Part shown: positions 1-10,382 of the stretch, one piece after another | How positions within the stretch are numbered: the first letter of the stretch is position 1 | How the letters are laid out: each line of letters opens with the position of its first letter | Origin: Azohydromonas aeria | Lineage (GTDB): Bacteria > Pseudomonadota > Gammaproteobacteria > Burkholderiales > Burkholderiaceae_C | Direction of reading: 5' to 3' | NCBI RefSeq assembly: GCF_009760915.1 | Contig: NZ_VIDQ01000026.1 | Coordinates: 1-64,000, forward strand | Length of the DNA stretch: 64,000 bases | Notes under the pieces: generated by a model | What the model was told of the DNA's origin: nothing | Database searches by the model: none | The model's input: only the letters and a program-made list of their open reading frames with translations | Position numbers and translations under genes: made by a program

Positions 1-1128
1 GCCGCAGCGCAGGACGGCGCCGCCGAGCGGCCGCGGGAGGGCGCCGAGCCGGCCGAGGCCGGCCCCGCGCTGCCGCCGCCGCCCGCGCCGGCGCCGCTGT
101 TCTCGCACCTGCCCGAAGGCTGGGTGCTGGAGCTCTCCAGCTTCCAGCTCGACGGCGTGCAGGGCTTCGAGCCCGACGCGGCGGTGGTGCTCAACGTCAC
201 GCAGGACCACCTCGACTGGCACGGCGACATGGAGTCCTACGCCCGCGCCAAGGCCGCCATCTACGGCCGCCAGGCGGTGATGGTCGTCAACCGCGACGAT
301 CCCACCGTGCTGGCCATGGTGCCGCCGCCGACCGTGGTCAAGGCCAGCGTGCGCGGCGGTCGCCCGCGCGTGGTCTCGCGCGAGGTGGTGCGCTTCGGCC
401 TGGACGAGCCGCGCGCGCCCAACGACTTCGGCCTGATCGAAGAGCGCGGCGTGGCCTGGCTGGTGCGCGCGCTGGGCGACGACGACCCGGGCCCGCGCCG
501 GCGCCGCGACGAGCAGCCGCAGGTGCGGCTGCAGCGCCTGATGCCGGCGGACGCGCTGCGCATCCGCGGCCGCCACAACGCCGCCAACGCGCTGGCGGCG
601 CTGGCGCTGGCCAGCGCCATCGGCTGCCCGATGGGCACCATGCTGCACGGGCTGCGCGAGTACCGCGGCGAGCCGCACCGCGTCGAGCCCGTGGGCCTGC
701 TCGGCGGCGTCGAGGCCTTCGACGACAGCAAGGGCACCAACGTCGGCGCCACGGTGGCCGCGCTCAACGGCCTGGGCTCGGACCGCGACCCGGCCCGGCT
801 GGTCGTGATCCTGGGCGGCGACGGCAAGGGCCAGGACTTCAGCCCGCTGGCCGAACCGGTGGCGCGCTACGCGCGCGCCATCGCCCTGATCGGCCGCGAC
901 GCGCCCGCGATCCAGGAGGCGCTGGCCGGCACCGACGTGCCGATGCAGGGCTTCGGCACGCTCGAAGCCGCCACTGCCTGGTGCTTCGGCCAGGCGCGCG
1001 CGGGCGACGCCGTGCTGCTGAGCCCGGCCTGCGCCAGCCTCGACATGTTCCGCAACTACGCGCACCGGGCCGAGGTGTTCGTGTCGGCCGTGGCCGCGCT
1101 GGCGGCCGAGCGGGGAGAGACGCTGTGA
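1..1128 (+). CDS. murD: UDP-N-acetylmuramoylalanine--D-glutamate ligase MurD (5' truncated)
   Basis: Cytoplasmic Mur ligase adding D-Glu to UDP-MurNAc-L-Ala in peptidoglycan synthesis. The reading frame is open from base 1, so the N-terminal nucleotide-binding part and start codon lie outside the window. Visible family marks are the ELSSFQLD segment near base 130, NVTQDH at about 190, the [12 protein letters not shown] segment near 565, [11 protein letters not shown] near 720 and a GGDGKG loop near 815. A Pro/Ala/Glu-rich low-complexity stretch (bases 1-110) sits just before ELSSFQL and looks like an insertion relative to E. coli MurD. The stop overlaps the ftsW start (GTGA), as in a coupled dcw operon. 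Confidence 0.95.
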   Translation, partial: AAAQDGAAERPREGAEPAEAGPALPPPPAPAPLFSHLPEGWVLELSSFQLDGVQGFEPDAAVVLNVTQDHLDWHGDMESYARAKAAIYGRQAVMVVNRDDPTVLAMVPPPTVVKASVRGGRPRVVSREVVRFGLDEPRAPNDFGLIEERGVAWLVRALGDDDPGPRRRRDEQPQVRLQRLMPADALRIRGRHNAANALAALALASAIGCPMGTMLHGLREYRGEPHRVEPVGLLGGVEAFDDSKGTNVGATVAALNGLGSDRDPARLVVILGGDGKGQDFSPLAEPVARYARAIALIGRDAPAIQEALAGTDVPMQGFGTLEAATAWCFGQARAGDAVLLSPACASLDMFRNYAHRAEVFVSAVAALAAERGETL

Positions 1129-2369
1129 AGGCCGCCGCCTGGCTGCGCAAGTTCCTGCCCACGCGAGCCGCGGCGCGTGCCTACGCGCTGCCGGTGCGCG
1201 ACTTCGTGCGCACCGCGCCGGCGCAGCCCGCGCGGCTGTCGGGCTTCGACCAGGGGCTGCTGTGGGTCACGGTGGGGCTGCTGGCGCTGGGGCTGGTGAT
1301 GGTCTATTCGGCCTCGCTGGCGCTGCCCGACAACCCGCGCTTCGCGCGCTACGCGCCCACGCACTTCCTGGTGCGGCACGTGTTCGCGCTGGCCATCGCC
1401 TTCGTCGCGGCGCTGCTGACGGTGCAGGTGCCGGTGGCGCAGTGGGAGAAATGGGCGCCATACCTGTTCCTGGGCTCGCTGGCCGGGCTGGTGCTGGTGC
1501 TCATCCCGCACGTGGGCCTGTCGGTCAACGGCGCGCGGCGCTGGCTGCCGCTGGGCGTCATGAACTTCCAGCCCAGCGAGGCCGCCAAGCTCGGCATCGC
1601 CATGTACGCCGCGAGCTACATGGTGCGCAAGATGGACATCAAGGAGCGCTTCTTCAAGGCGGTGCTGCCGATGGCCGCGGCGCTGGCCGTGATCGGGCTG
1701 CTGCTGCTGGCCGAGCCCGACATGGGCGCCTTCATCGTCATCGCGGCGGTGGCGCTGGGCATCCTGTTCCTGGGCGGCGTCAACGGCCGCATGTTCTTCC
1801 TGAGCGTGGCGGTCCTGGTGGGCGCGTTCGTGCTGATGATCGTGTTCAGCGACTTCCGCCGCGAGCGCATCTTCGCCTACCTCGACCCCTGGGACGAGAA
1901 GTACGCGCAGGGCAAGGCCTACCAGCTCACGCACTCGCTCATCGCGCTGGGCCGCGGCGAGATCACCGGCCAGGGGCTGGGCAACAGCGTGGAGAAGCTG
2001 CACTACCTGCCCGAGGCGCACACCGACTTCCTGCTGGCCGTCATCGGCGAGGAACTGGGCTTCGTCGGCGTGGCCGCGGTGATCGTGGCGTTCTTCTGGC
2101 TGACGCGGCGCATCTTCCACATCGGGCGCCAGGCCATCGCGCTGGACCGCGTCTTTGCCGGGCTCATGACGCAGGGCATCGGCATCTGGATGGGCGGCCA
2201 GGCCTTCATCAACATGGGCGTGAACCTGGGCCTGCTGCCGACCAAGGGCCTGACGCTGCCGCTGATGAGCTACGGCGGCTCGGCCATCCTGATGAACCTG
2301 GTGGCGCTGGCCATCGTGCTGCGCGTGGACATCGAGAACCGCCAGCTCATGCGCGGAGGCCGCCCATGA
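1125..2369 (+). CDS. ftsW: Peptidoglycan glycosyltransferase FtsW (SEDS family)
   Basis: Polytopic SEDS protein that polymerises lipid II into glycan strands at the division septum together with FtsI. 414 aa, with about ten hydrophobic segments after a roughly 45-residue cytoplasmic N-terminus. The family-typical periplasmic segment [19 protein letters not shown] is at bases 2007-2063 and the C-terminal [12 protein letters not shown] near 2262. The start is taken as GTG at 1125, overlapping the murD stop by 4 bp, preceded by a GGGGAGAGA ribosome-binding sequence. A longer in-frame extension into murD is possible but would lie over coding sequence. The stop overlaps murG (ATGA). Confidence 0.95.
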   Translation: MKAAAWLRKFLPTRAAARAYALPVRDFVRTAPAQPARLSGFDQGLLWVTVGLLALGLVMVYSASLALPDNPRFARYAPTHFLVRHVFALAIAFVAALLTVQVPVAQWEKWAPYLFLGSLAGLVLVLIPHVGLSVNGARRWLPLGVMNFQPSEAAKLGIAMYAASYMVRKMDIKERFFKAVLPMAAALAVIGLLLLAEPDMGAFIVIAAVALGILFLGGVNGRMFFLSVAVLVGAFVLMIVFSDFRRERIFAYLDPWDEKYAQGKAYQLTHSLIALGRGEITGQGLGNSVEKLHYLPEAHTDFLLAVIGEELGFVGVAAVIVAFFWLTRRIFHIGRQAIALDRVFAGLMTQGIGIWMGGQAFINMGVNLGLLPTKGLTLPLMSYGGSAILMNLVALAIVLRVDIENRQLMRGGRP

Positions 2370-3451
2370 GCCGCCACCTGGTGATCATGGCCGCGGGCAC
2401 CGGCGGGCACGTCATTCCCGGCCTGGCCGTGGCGCGCGAGATGCAGCAGCGCGGCTGGAGCGTGAGCTGGCTGGGCACGCCTTCGGGCATGGAAAACCGG
2501 CTCGTGCCGCCCGAGGCCGAGTCGGGCATCGCGCTGGACCGCATCGGCTTTTCCGGGCTGCGCGGCAAGGGCTTGGTGCACACGCTCACCGGTGGCATGC
2601 GGCTGTTGAAGGCCTTTGCCGAGTGCCTGGGCATCCTGCGCCGCCGGCGCGCCGATGCCGTGCTGGGCATGGGCGGCTACGTCTGCTTTCCCGGCGGGAT
2701 GATGGCCGCGGCGCTCGGAAAGCCGCTGGTGCTGGTCAATGCCGACGCGGCGCTGCTGCTGAGCAACAAGGCGCTGCTGCCGGTGGCCGACGGCGTGGCC
2801 TTCGGCTTCGACGGCCAGGCCGCCGCGCGGGTCAAGCACGCCACCGTCACCGGCAACCCGGTGCGCGCCGAGATCGAGGCGCTGCCCGCGCCCGAGGCGC
2901 GCTTCGCCGGGCGGCAAGGGCCGCTGAAGCTGCTGGTCGTGGGCGGCAGCCTGGGTGCGAAGGTGCTCAACGAGACGCTGCCCGCGGCGCTGGCGCTGCT
3001 GCCGCCGCAGCAGCGTCCGCAGGTCACGCACCAGACCGGCACGGCGCACATCGAGGCCGTGCGCGCGGCCTATGGCCAGGCCGGCGTGCAGGCCGAGCTG
3101 CTGCCCTTCATCGACGACATGGCGCGGCGCCTGGCCGATTGCGACGTGGTGCTGTGCCGCGCCGGCGCCGTGACCGTGAGCGAGCTGTGCGCCGCCGGCG
3201 TGGCCAGCATCCTCGTGCCGCTGATCGTCAGCACCACCTCCCACCAGCGCGACAACGCCGCCTACATGGCGCAGCACGGCGCCGCCGTCCACCTGCCGCA
3301 GGCCGAGCTCACGCCGGCCGCGCTGGCGCAGCGCCTGTCCGTGCTTGCGCGCCCGCAGCTGCTGGACATGGCGACCCGGGCCCGCGCGCTGGCCCGCCCG
3401 CGCGCCGCCGCGCGCGTGGCCGACACCATCGAAGAACTCGTCAAGACATGA
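2366..3451 (+). CDS. murG: UDP-GlcNAc:lipid I GlcNAc transferase MurG
   Basis: Membrane-associated GT28 enzyme that converts lipid I to lipid II on the cytoplasmic face of the inner membrane. 361 aa, normal family length. The N-terminal glycine-rich loop [11 protein letters not shown] is at residues 11-21, the second loop [11 protein letters not shown] near residue 193, and the UDP-GlcNAc-binding [13 protein letters not shown] segment near 268. Start ATG 2366 overlaps the ftsW stop and the gene's own stop overlaps murC (ATGA), so translation is probably coupled on both sides. Confidence 0.97.
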   Translation: MSRHLVIMAAGTGGHVIPGLAVAREMQQRGWSVSWLGTPSGMENRLVPPEAESGIALDRIGFSGLRGKGLVHTLTGGMRLLKAFAECLGILRRRRADAVLGMGGYVCFPGGMMAAALGKPLVLVNADAALLLSNKALLPVADGVAFGFDGQAAARVKHATVTGNPVRAEIEALPAPEARFAGRQGPLKLLVVGGSLGAKVLNETLPAALALLPPQQRPQVTHQTGTAHIEAVRAAYGQAGVQAELLPFIDDMARRLADCDVVLCRAGAVTVSELCAAGVASILVPLIVSTTSHQRDNAAYMAQHGAAVHLPQAELTPAALAQRLSVLARPQLLDMATRARALARPRAAARVADTIEELVKT

Positions 3452-4854
3452 AGCACGCGGTCAAGCACATCCATTTCGTCGGCATCGGCGGCGCCGGCAT
3501 GAGCGGCATCGCCGAGATCCTGCACAACCTGGGCTACGTGGTCTCGGGCTCGGACCAGTCCGAGAGCGCCACCACGCGGCGGCTGCGCGAGCTGGGCATC
3601 CGGGTGCACATCGGCCACGAGGCCACGCAGGTCGAGGGCGCGCAGGCGGTGGTCACCTCCACCGCGGTGCGCGGCGACAACCCCGAGGTCATCGCCGCGC
3701 GCGCGAAGCGCGTCCCGGTGGTGCCGCGCGCGATCATGCTGGCCGAGCTGATGCGGCTCAAGGCCGGCATCGCCATCGCCGGCACGCACGGCAAGACCAC
3801 CACCACGTCGCTGGTGACCAGCGTGCTGGCCGAGGCCGGGCTCGACCCCACCTTCGTCATCGGCGGCAAGCTCAACAGCGCCGGCGCCAACTCCGCGCTG
3901 GGCAAGGGCGAGCACATCGTGGTCGAGGCCGACGAGAGCGACGCCTCGTTCCTCAACCTCAGCCCGGTGCTGTCGGTGGTCACGAACATCGACGCCGACC
4001 ACATGGACACCTACGGCCACGACTTCGCGCGGCTCAAGGGCGCCTTCGTCGAGTTCCTGCACCGCATGCCCTTCTACGGCGCGGCAGTCCTCTGTGGCGA
4101 CGACCCCGGCGTGCGCTCGATCATGCCGATGGTGTCGCGCCCGATCGTGAGCTACGGCCTGGGCGAGGACGTGCAGGTGCGCGCCGTGGACGTGCAGGCG
4201 CTGCCCGGCGGGCAGATGCGCTTCACGGTGCGCCGGCGCAACGGCCGGCCGCTGCCGGACCTGCGCATCACGCTCAACCTGCCCGGCGAGCACAACGTGC
4301 GCAACGCGCTGGCGGCGATCGCCGTGGCCACCGAGCTGGAGATCCCGGACGAGCCCATCGTCGCGGCGCTGGCGAAGTTCGGCGGCGTGGGCCGGCGCTT
4401 CCAGCGCTGGGGCGAGCTGCAGGCGGCGCAGGGCCGCTTCACGCTCATCGACGACTACGGCCACCACCCGGTGGAGATGGCGGCGGTGCTGTCCGCGGCG
4501 CGCGGCGCCTTTCCGGGGCGGCGCCTGGTGCTGGCCTTCCAGCCGCACCGCTACACCCGCACGCGCGACTGCTTCGAGGATTTCGTGAAGGTCATGGGCC
4601 AGGCCGACGCGGTGCTGCTGACCGAGGTCTACGCCGCCGGCGAGAGCCCGATCGTGGCTGCCGACGGCCGCAGCCTGGCGCGCGCGCTGCGCGTGGCGGG
4701 CAAGGCCGACCCGGTGTTCGTGGACGACGTGGCGGCGCTGCCGCAGGCGATTGCCGACTTCGCGCGCGAGGGCGACGTCGTGATCGCCATGGGCGCGGGC
4801 TCCATCGGCGCAGTGCCGGCGCGGCTGGCCGAGCTGCTGCCGCGCGGCGAGTGA
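3448..4854 (+). CDS. murC: UDP-N-acetylmuramate--L-alanine ligase MurC
   Basis: First Mur ligase of the pathway; adds L-Ala to UDP-MurNAc using ATP in the cytoplasm. 468 aa. The N-terminal Rossmann motif [17 protein letters not shown] starts at residue 9, the ATP-binding [10 protein letters not shown] is at about 112, the Mg-binding EADESDASF near 163, and the C-terminal DDYGHHPVE near 334. The 4-bp overlap with murG and the position before ddl match the dcw order of Proteobacteria. Confidence 0.97.
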   Translation: MKHAVKHIHFVGIGGAGMSGIAEILHNLGYVVSGSDQSESATTRRLRELGIRVHIGHEATQVEGAQAVVTSTAVRGDNPEVIAARAKRVPVVPRAIMLAELMRLKAGIAIAGTHGKTTTTSLVTSVLAEAGLDPTFVIGGKLNSAGANSALGKGEHIVVEADESDASFLNLSPVLSVVTNIDADHMDTYGHDFARLKGAFVEFLHRMPFYGAAVLCGDDPGVRSIMPMVSRPIVSYGLGEDVQVRAVDVQALPGGQMRFTVRRRNGRPLPDLRITLNLPGEHNVRNALAAIAVATELEIPDEPIVAALAKFGGVGRRFQRWGELQAAQGRFTLIDDYGHHPVEMAAVLSAARGAFPGRRLVLAFQPHRYTRTRDCFEDFVKVMGQADAVLLTEVYAAGESPIVAADGRSLARALRVAGKADPVFVDDVAALPQAIADFAREGDVVIAMGAGSIGAVPARLAELLPRGE

Positions 4855-4870
4855 GGCGGGGGAATCAGGC

Positions 4871-5860
4871 GTGCAAACCGACGTGGGGATCGACGTGAGG
4901 ATCGACGTGAAGGCGCTGGGCAAGGTGGCGGTGCTGATGGGCGGCAGCTCGGCCGAGCGCGAGATCTCGCTGCTGTCGGGCGGCGGGGTGCTGCAGGCGC
5001 TGCAGGCGCAGGGCGTGGACGCGCACGCCTTCGACCCGGCGCAGCGGCCCCTGGGCGAGCTCAAGGCCGAGGGCTTCGAGCGCTGCTTCATCGCGCTGCA
5101 CGGCCGCCACGGCGAGGACGGCACGGTGCAGGGCGCGCTGGAGCTGCTGGGCATCCCCTACACCGGCTCGGGCGTGATGGCCAGCGCCGTCGCCATGGAC
5201 AAGGTCATGACCAAGCGGGTGTGGGCCGCGGAAGGGCTGCCCATGCCGCGCCAGGCGCTGCTGCGCCGCCCGGAGTGCAGCCCCGAGCGGCTGGCCGCGG
5301 TGGTGGCGGAGCTGGGCCTGCCGCTGATCGTCAAGCCGCCGCACGAGGGCAGCTCCATCGGCATGACCAAGGTCGAGGAGGCCTCGCAGCTGGCCGCGGC
5401 GGTGGAGCTGGCCTCGCGCCACGACAGCGTGGTGCTGTGCGAGGAGTTCATCGACGGCGCGGAGCTGACCTGCCCGGTGCTGGGCGAGGGCGAGGCGGCG
5501 CAGGCGCTGCCCGTGATCCGCATCGTGCCGCCGGCCGCGGGCTACGACTACAACAACAAGTACTTCACCGACGAAGTGAAGTACCTGGTGCCCAGCGGCC
5601 TGGACGCCGCGCTGGAGGCGCGCGTGCAGCGGATCGTGCTGCAGGCCTACCGCACCCTGGGCTGCCGCGGCTGGGGCCGCGCCGACCTGATGCTGCGCCA
5701 GCGCGACAGCGAGCCGTTCCTGCTGGAGATGAACACCTCGCCGGGCATGACGGGGCACTCGCTGGTGCCGATGTCGGCGCGCGCGGCGGGCATCAGCTAC
5801 GAGGCGCTGTGCCTGCGGCTGCTGGCGCAGGCGCAGCTCGACGGCGGCGCGCGGGGCTGA
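4871..5860 (+). CDS. ddlB: D-alanine--D-alanine ligase
   Basis: ATP-grasp enzyme that makes the D-Ala-D-Ala dipeptide used by MurF. 329 aa from GTG 4871. Visible are [17 protein letters not shown] near the N-terminus, [12 protein letters not shown], the GSSIGMTK loop and the C-terminal catalytic [14 protein letters not shown]. The first 13 codons include a short near-duplicate (GATCGACGTGAGGATCGACGTGAAG) holding further GTG codons, so translation could start at a later GTG; the conserved domain begins only at residue 17. It sits between murC and ftsQ with short gaps of 16 and 22 bp. Confidence 0.95.
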   Translation: MQTDVGIDVRIDVKALGKVAVLMGGSSAEREISLLSGGGVLQALQAQGVDAHAFDPAQRPLGELKAEGFERCFIALHGRHGEDGTVQGALELLGIPYTGSGVMASAVAMDKVMTKRVWAAEGLPMPRQALLRRPECSPERLAAVVAELGLPLIVKPPHEGSSIGMTKVEEASQLAAAVELASRHDSVVLCEEFIDGAELTCPVLGEGEAAQALPVIRIVPPAAGYDYNNKYFTDEVKYLVPSGLDAALEARVQRIVLQAYRTLGCRGWGRADLMLRQRDSEPFLLEMNTSPGMTGHSLVPMSARAAGISYEALCLRLLAQAQLDGGARG

Positions 5861-5882
5861 AGGGGCAAGGGCAGCAGACACC

Positions 5883-6728
5883 ATGGTTGCGCGCGCAATG
5901 CCCCCGATGCCGCCGGACGTGCGGCTCACCAACGCGGTGGCTACGCTCATCTACCTGGCCGTGGCGCTGGCGCTGCTGGGCGCGGCCGTGCAGTGGGCGG
6001 CGCGGCTGCCCCTGTTCGCGCTGCGCGTGGTCAGCGTGGACGGCGAGATCGAGCGCAGCAACCCGGTGCAGATGCGCAACGAGGCCGTGCCGCAGCTCAA
6101 GGGCAACTTCTTCACGCTGGACCTGCAGGCCGCGCGCGAGGCCTTCGAGGCGCTGCCCTGGGTGCGCCAGGCGGTGCTGCACCGCGTCTTCCCGAACCGG
6201 CTGGAGGTGCGGCTGGTGGAGCACCGCGCCGCGGCGATCTGGAACAGCGACGACGAGGGCGGCGAGCCGCAGCTGGTGAACACGCAGGGCCAGATCTTCG
6301 AGGCCAACGTCGGCGACGTGGAAGACGAGGGGCTGCCGGTGTTCCAGGGCAGCGACGAGGCCAGCGCCGGCCGCATGCTGGGCCTGTACGAGCGGCTCAA
6401 GCCGGTGTTCGAGCCGCTGGGCGGCATCCGCTGCCTGCGCCTGAGCCCGGGCAACTCCTGGAGCGTGATGCTGGGCGGCACGGGCGACGCCAGGCAATGC
6501 AGGGTCAAGGGCAGCGCGCGCGTGGAGCTGGGGCGCGGCACGGACGTGGACCTGGCCGCGCGCGGCGAGCGTTTCGTGCGCACGCTGCCGCAGGTCACGG
6601 CGTTCTACGGGCGGCCGCTGCAGTATGCCGACCTGCGCCACAGGGACGCCTACGCGGTGCAGCTGCAGGGCGTCTCGACGACAACACCGGCCCCGGGGCC
6701 GGCAAAGAAAACGAAACCGGTCAGGTAG
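5883..6728 (+). CDS. ftsQ: Cell division protein FtsQ
   Basis: Bitopic membrane protein linking early and late divisome parts through FtsB/FtsL. 281 aa: a short cytoplasmic tail, one transmembrane helix at about residues 18-42, a POTRA domain (about 45-115, with LPWVRQAVLHRVFPNRLEVRLVE) and a beta domain to the C-terminus. The tail after residue 265 is Pro/Thr/Lys-rich. Start ATG 5883 follows an AAGGGGCAAGGG purine-rich stretch. It lies between ddl and ftsA, as in the canonical cluster. Confidence 0.93.
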   Translation: MVARAMPPMPPDVRLTNAVATLIYLAVALALLGAAVQWAARLPLFALRVVSVDGEIERSNPVQMRNEAVPQLKGNFFTLDLQAAREAFEALPWVRQAVLHRVFPNRLEVRLVEHRAAAIWNSDDEGGEPQLVNTQGQIFEANVGDVEDEGLPVFQGSDEASAGRMLGLYERLKPVFEPLGGIRCLRLSPGNSWSVMLGGTGDARQCRVKGSARVELGRGTDVDLAARGERFVRTLPQVTAFYGRPLQYADLRHRDAYAVQLQGVSTTTPAPGPAKKTKPVR

Positions 6729-6738
6729 AGGGCGGGCA

Positions 6739-7968
6739 ATGGCCAAGGAATACAAGGATCTTGTCGTCGGGCTGGACATCGGCACGGCCAAGGTGATGGC
6801 GGTGGTGGCCGAGGTGCTGCCCGGCGGGGAGCTGCGCGTGGCGGGGCTGGGCGTGGCCTCCTCGCACGGGCTCAAGCGCGGCGTGGTGGTCAACATCGAC
6901 GCCACGGTGCAGAGCATCCAGCAGGCGCTCAAGGAGGCCGAGATGATGGCCGACTGCAAGATCGCGCGCGTCTACACCGGCATCACCGGCAGCCACATCC
7001 GCGGGCAGAACTCCACCGGCATGGTCATCGTGCGCGACAAGGAGGTCACGCCGGTGGACGTGTCGCGCGTGGTGGAGACGGCCAAGGCGATCAACATCCC
7101 CAACGACCAGAAGGTGCTGCTGGTCGAGCCGCAGGAGTTCGTGATCGACGGCCACGAGGTCAAGGAGCCCATCGGCATGAGCGGCGGGCGCCTGGAGGTG
7201 AAGGTGCACATCGTCACCGGCGCGCAGAGCGCGGCGGAGAACATCGTCAAGTGCGTGCGCCGCTGCGGGCTCGAAGTCGAGCAGCTGCAGCTCAACCCCA
7301 GCGCCTCCAGCGCCGCGGTGCTCACGGAGGACGAGCGCGCGCTGGGCGTGGCGCTGGTGGACATCGGCGCGGGCACCACCGACGTGGCCATCTTCACCGG
7401 CGGCTCGATCCGCCACACGGCCGTGATCCCGATCGCGGGCGACCTCATCACCAGCGACATCGCCATGGCGCTGCGCACCCCGACCAAGGACGCCGAGGAG
7501 ATCAAGGTCGAGTTCGGCGTGGCCAAGCAGCTGCTGGCCGACCCGGCCGAGCAGGTCGAGGTGCCGGGGCTGGGCGACCGCGGCCCGCGCATGCTCAGCC
7601 GCCAGGCGCTGGCCGGCGTGATCGAGCCGCGCGTGGAGGAGATCTTCTCGCTGGTGCACCAGGTCATCCGCGACAGCGGCTACGAGGAATTGCTCTCCAG
7701 CGGCATCGTCATCACCGGCGGCAGCGCCGTGATGCCGGGCATGGTGGAGTTGGGCGAAGACATCTTTCTGAAACCCGTGCGCAAGGGGCTGCCGACCTAT
7801 CACGGCGCCCTGCACGACATGGTGGCCAACCCGCGGTCGGCCACCGTGATGGGTTTGCTGGAGGAGGCACGGCTGGCCCGTGCGCGCGGTCTCAAGGCCG
7901 CTGCGCAGGCCGGCAGCGTGAAGACGATGTTCGGTCGCGCGCGCGACTGGTTTCTTGGGAATTTTTGA
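6739..7968 (+). CDS. ftsA: Cell division protein FtsA (actin-like membrane tether of FtsZ)
   Basis: Actin-fold ATPase that anchors the Z ring to the membrane. 409 aa from ATG 6739, with GAGGGCGGG just upstream as ribosome-binding site. Phosphate-binding loops are VGLDIGTAKV near residue 9 and LVDIGAGTTDVAIF near 207; the adenosine motif GIVITGGSAVMPGM is near 321. The C-terminal RARDWFLGNF is the expected amphipathic membrane-targeting helix. A 70-bp gap separates it from ftsZ. Confidence 0.96.
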   Translation: MAKEYKDLVVGLDIGTAKVMAVVAEVLPGGELRVAGLGVASSHGLKRGVVVNIDATVQSIQQALKEAEMMADCKIARVYTGITGSHIRGQNSTGMVIVRDKEVTPVDVSRVVETAKAINIPNDQKVLLVEPQEFVIDGHEVKEPIGMSGGRLEVKVHIVTGAQSAAENIVKCVRRCGLEVEQLQLNPSASSAAVLTEDERALGVALVDIGAGTTDVAIFTGGSIRHTAVIPIAGDLITSDIAMALRTPTKDAEEIKVEFGVAKQLLADPAEQVEVPGLGDRGPRMLSRQALAGVIEPRVEEIFSLVHQVIRDSGYEELLSSGIVITGGSAVMPGMVELGEDIFLKPVRKGLPTYHGALHDMVANPRSATVMGLLEEARLARARGLKAAAQAGSVKTMFGRARDWFLGNF

Positions 7969-8015
7969 CACCGGGCAGCAGTGCAGGGCTCCCGGCTGAG
8001 TCAACCTACAGACCA

Positions 8016-8035
8016 TTGCACATCAGGAGGTGCAA
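8016..8035 (+). promoter_or_regulatory. Hairpin presenting the ftsZ ribosome-binding site
   Basis: TTGCAC (8016-8021) and GTGCAA (8030-8035) form a perfect 6-bp stem; the 8-nt loop ATCAGGAG contains the Shine-Dalgarno core. The full AGGAGG (8025-8030) is 8 nt from ATG 8039, which decides the ftsZ start. The stem would fold over the last G of the site, so it may tune initiation. That function is inference; the inverted repeat is directly visible. Confidence 0.5.
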
Positions 8036-8038
8036 ACC

Positions 8039-9226
8039 ATGGCTATCGAGATGATCGAGGAATTCGACCAGGGCACCCAGATCCGCGTGATCGGGGTCGG
8101 CGGCGGCGGCGGCAACGCCGTGGACCACATGATTGCCTGCGGCGTCCAGGGCGTTGAGTTCATCGTCGCCAACACCGACGCGCAGGCCCTCAACCGCTCG
8201 GCGGCGCAGCAGACGATCCAGCTGGGCGTCAGCGGCCTGGGCGCGGGCGGGCGGCCCGAGAAGGGCCAGGCTGCCGCGGAAGAGGCGGTGGAGACGATCA
8301 AGCAGCGCCTCGAAGGCGCGCACATGGTCTTCATCACCGCCGGCATGGGCGGCGGCACGGGCACCGGGGCCGCCCCGGTGATCGCGCGCGCGGCCAAGGA
8401 GATGGGCATCCTCACCGTGGGCGTGGTGACCAAGCCCTTCGAGTTCGAGGGCGCGCGCCGCATGAAGCAGGCCGACGCCGGCGTCGGCGAGCTCGAAGCC
8501 AACGTGGACAGCCTCATCGTCGTGCTCAACGAGAAGCTGCTGGAGACGCTGGGCGACGACGTGACGCAGGACGAGGCCTTCGCGCAGGCCAACGACGTGC
8601 TGCGCAACGCCGTGGGCGGCATCAGCGACATCATCCACATCCCCGGCCTGGTCAACGTCGACTTCGAGGACGTCAAGACCGTCATGAGCGAGCCGGGCAA
8701 GGCCATGATGGGCACGGCCACGGCCAGCGGCCCGGACCGCGCCAACAAGGCCGCCGACGCCGCGGTGGCCTGCCCGCTGCTCGAAGGCATCGACCTCTCC
8801 GGCGCGCGCGGCGTGCTGGTGCTCATCGCCGCGAGCAAGGCCACCTTCAAGCTGGCCGAGTCGCGCAACGCCATGAACACCATCCGCCGCTATGCCGCGG
8901 AGGACGCGCACGTGATCTACGGCACCGCCTACGACGAGAGCCTGGGCGACAAGCTGCGCGTGACCGTGATCGCCACCGGCCTGAGCCCGAGCAAGCGCGC
9001 CGCCGCCTCGATCAGCGTGGTGCACACCAACCAGCGCACCGGCACCGACAACCTGCCCGTGCTCAACACCGTGGCGGCCCCGGGCGGCGCCGCGGGCGCG
9101 GCCGACTACAGCGTGCCCAGCGTCTGGCGCCACGGCCGCAGCGCCGCGGCCAAGGTCGATGCGCTGGCCAGCAACGGCATGGACGAGATCGAGATCCCGG
9201 CCTACCTGCGCAAGCAGGCGGACTGA
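8039..9226 (+). CDS. ftsZ: Cell division protein FtsZ (tubulin-like GTPase)
   Basis: Polymerises into the Z ring at midcell. 395 aa from ATG 8039, chosen over the in-frame GTG 8030, which is part of the ribosome-binding site. GTP-binding elements are GVGGGGGNAVDHM near residue 18 and the tubulin signature GMGGGTGTGAAPV near 103. The variable linker is short, about residues 315-380. The C-terminal peptide EIEIPAYLRKQAD is the FtsA/ZipA/SlmA-binding tail. A strong terminator about 90 bp downstream closes the dcw unit. Confidence 0.98.
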   Translation: MAIEMIEEFDQGTQIRVIGVGGGGGNAVDHMIACGVQGVEFIVANTDAQALNRSAAQQTIQLGVSGLGAGGRPEKGQAAAEEAVETIKQRLEGAHMVFITAGMGGGTGTGAAPVIARAAKEMGILTVGVVTKPFEFEGARRMKQADAGVGELEANVDSLIVVLNEKLLETLGDDVTQDEAFAQANDVLRNAVGGISDIIHIPGLVNVDFEDVKTVMSEPGKAMMGTATASGPDRANKAADAAVACPLLEGIDLSGARGVLVLIAASKATFKLAESRNAMNTIRRYAAEDAHVIYGTAYDESLGDKLRVTVIATGLSPSKRAAASISVVHTNQRTGTDNLPVLNTVAAPGGAAGAADYSVPSVWRHGRSAAAKVDALASNGMDEIEIPAYLRKQAD

Positions 9227-9313
9227 AACCGGGCCGCGGGCGTGCCGCCGCCGCCGTGGCGGCGCGCGCGCCTGGTCCCGGTCTCTCCTCCTGATGCCTG
9301 ACACCTGCAAGCC

Positions 9314-9340
9314 GGGCCGCCGCGAGGCGGCCCTTTGCAT
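9314..9340 (+). terminator. Rho-independent terminator after ftsZ
   Basis: Perfect 8-bp stem GGGCCGCC (9314-9321) / GGCGGCCC (9326-9333) with a GCGA tetraloop, followed by TTTGCATT. It separates the division operon from lpxC, which then needs its own promoter. Confidence 0.8.
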
Positions 9341-9403
9341 TGCTTGACACGGCTTTGCGTTTCTTTGCGCGGCCCCACGCCGGCGCCGCCCCCCGGGTTC
9401 GGG

Positions 9404-9409
9404 GACAAT
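9404..9409 (+). promoter_or_regulatory. -10-like box directly before lpxC
   Basis: GACAAT ends 7 nt before ATG 9417, which would place the transcription start at or next to the start codon. No Shine-Dalgarno is visible at proper spacing and no good -35 box is seen. TTGACA at 9344-9349 is too far away to pair with it. It is one of several such cases in the window. Confidence 0.4.
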
Positions 9410-9416
9410 CCGTGAC

Positions 9417-10358
9417 ATGGCCATGCTCAAGCAACGCACCCTCAAGTCGCTCACCCGGGCCGTCGGCGTGGGCCTGCACGGCGGCCACAAGGTGGAGCTG
9501 ACGCTGCGCCCGGCGGCGCCCGACACGGGCATCGTGTTCCGCCGCATCGACCTGCCGGTGCCGGTGGACATCCCCGTCAATGCGCAGGCGGTGTGCGACA
9601 CGCGGCTGGCCTCGACCATCTCGCCCGGCGGCGACCCCGGCGCCCCCAAGGTGCACACCATCGAGCACGTGATGTCGGCCTGCTGCGGGCTGGGCATCGA
9701 CAACCTGCAGATCGACATCACCAACGAGGAAGTGCCGATCCTCGACGGCTCGGCCGCGAGCTTCGTGTTCCTGCTGCAAAGCGCCGGCATGGTCGAGCAG
9801 GACGCGCCCAAGCGCTTCATCCGCGTGCTCAAGCCGGTGGAGGTGCGCGAGGGCGAGGGCGCGGCGCTGAAGTGGGCGCGGCTGGAGCCCTACCACGGCT
9901 ACAAGCTGAGCTTCGAGATCGAGTTCCGGCACCCGGCCGTGGACTCCACCGGGCAGCGCGTGGAGTTCGACCTGAGCTCCGGGCGCTACCAGCGCGACAT
10001 CGCGCGCGCGCGCACCTTCGGCTTCACCAAGGACGTGGACGCCATGCGCGCGCGCGGCCTGAGCCTGGGCGGGAGCATGGACAACGCCATCGTCGTGGAC
10101 GACACCCGCGTGCTCAATGCCGGCGGCCTGCGCTACGACGACGAGTTCGTCAAGCACAAGATCCTCGACGCCATGGGCGACCTCTACATCGCCGGCCACG
10201 CGCTGCTGGCTTCCTACAGCGCCTACAAGAGCGGCCACGCCCTCAACAACAAGCTGCTGCGCGCGCTGCTCGACGACGAGTCGGCCTGGGACATCGTCAC
10301 CTTCCCCGACATGCGCCAGGCGCCGCAGGGCTTCGCGCAGCCCGTGCCGGCATGGTGA
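9417..10358 (+). CDS. lpxC: UDP-3-O-acyl-N-acetylglucosamine deacetylase LpxC
   Basis: Zinc amidase for the committed step of lipid A synthesis in the cytoplasm. 313 aa from ATG 9417; the second ATG (9423) starts exactly at the family N-terminus MLKQRT, so either is possible. Zinc ligands are visible in [11 protein letters not shown] (His near residue 83) and [16 protein letters not shown] (His and Asp near 245), with the catalytic His in [13 protein letters not shown] near 272. Downstream of ftsZ as in most Proteobacteria, but behind a terminator. Confidence 0.96.
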   Translation: MAMLKQRTLKSLTRAVGVGLHGGHKVELTLRPAAPDTGIVFRRIDLPVPVDIPVNAQAVCDTRLASTISPGGDPGAPKVHTIEHVMSACCGLGIDNLQIDITNEEVPILDGSAASFVFLLQSAGMVEQDAPKRFIRVLKPVEVREGEGAALKWARLEPYHGYKLSFEIEFRHPAVDSTGQRVEFDLSSGRYQRDIARARTFGFTKDVDAMRARGLSLGGSMDNAIVVDDTRVLNAGGLRYDDEFVKHKILDAMGDLYIAGHALLASYSAYKSGHALNNKLLRALLDDESAWDIVTFPDMRQAPQGFAQPVPAW

Positions 10359-10382
10359 CGGGGCAGCGCTGACGGCTTCGCG

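Noticed and set aside
9344-9349. TTGACA as a -35 box for lpxC
   Set aside because: No -10 hexamer at 15-19 bp; the GACAAT box is 54 bp away.
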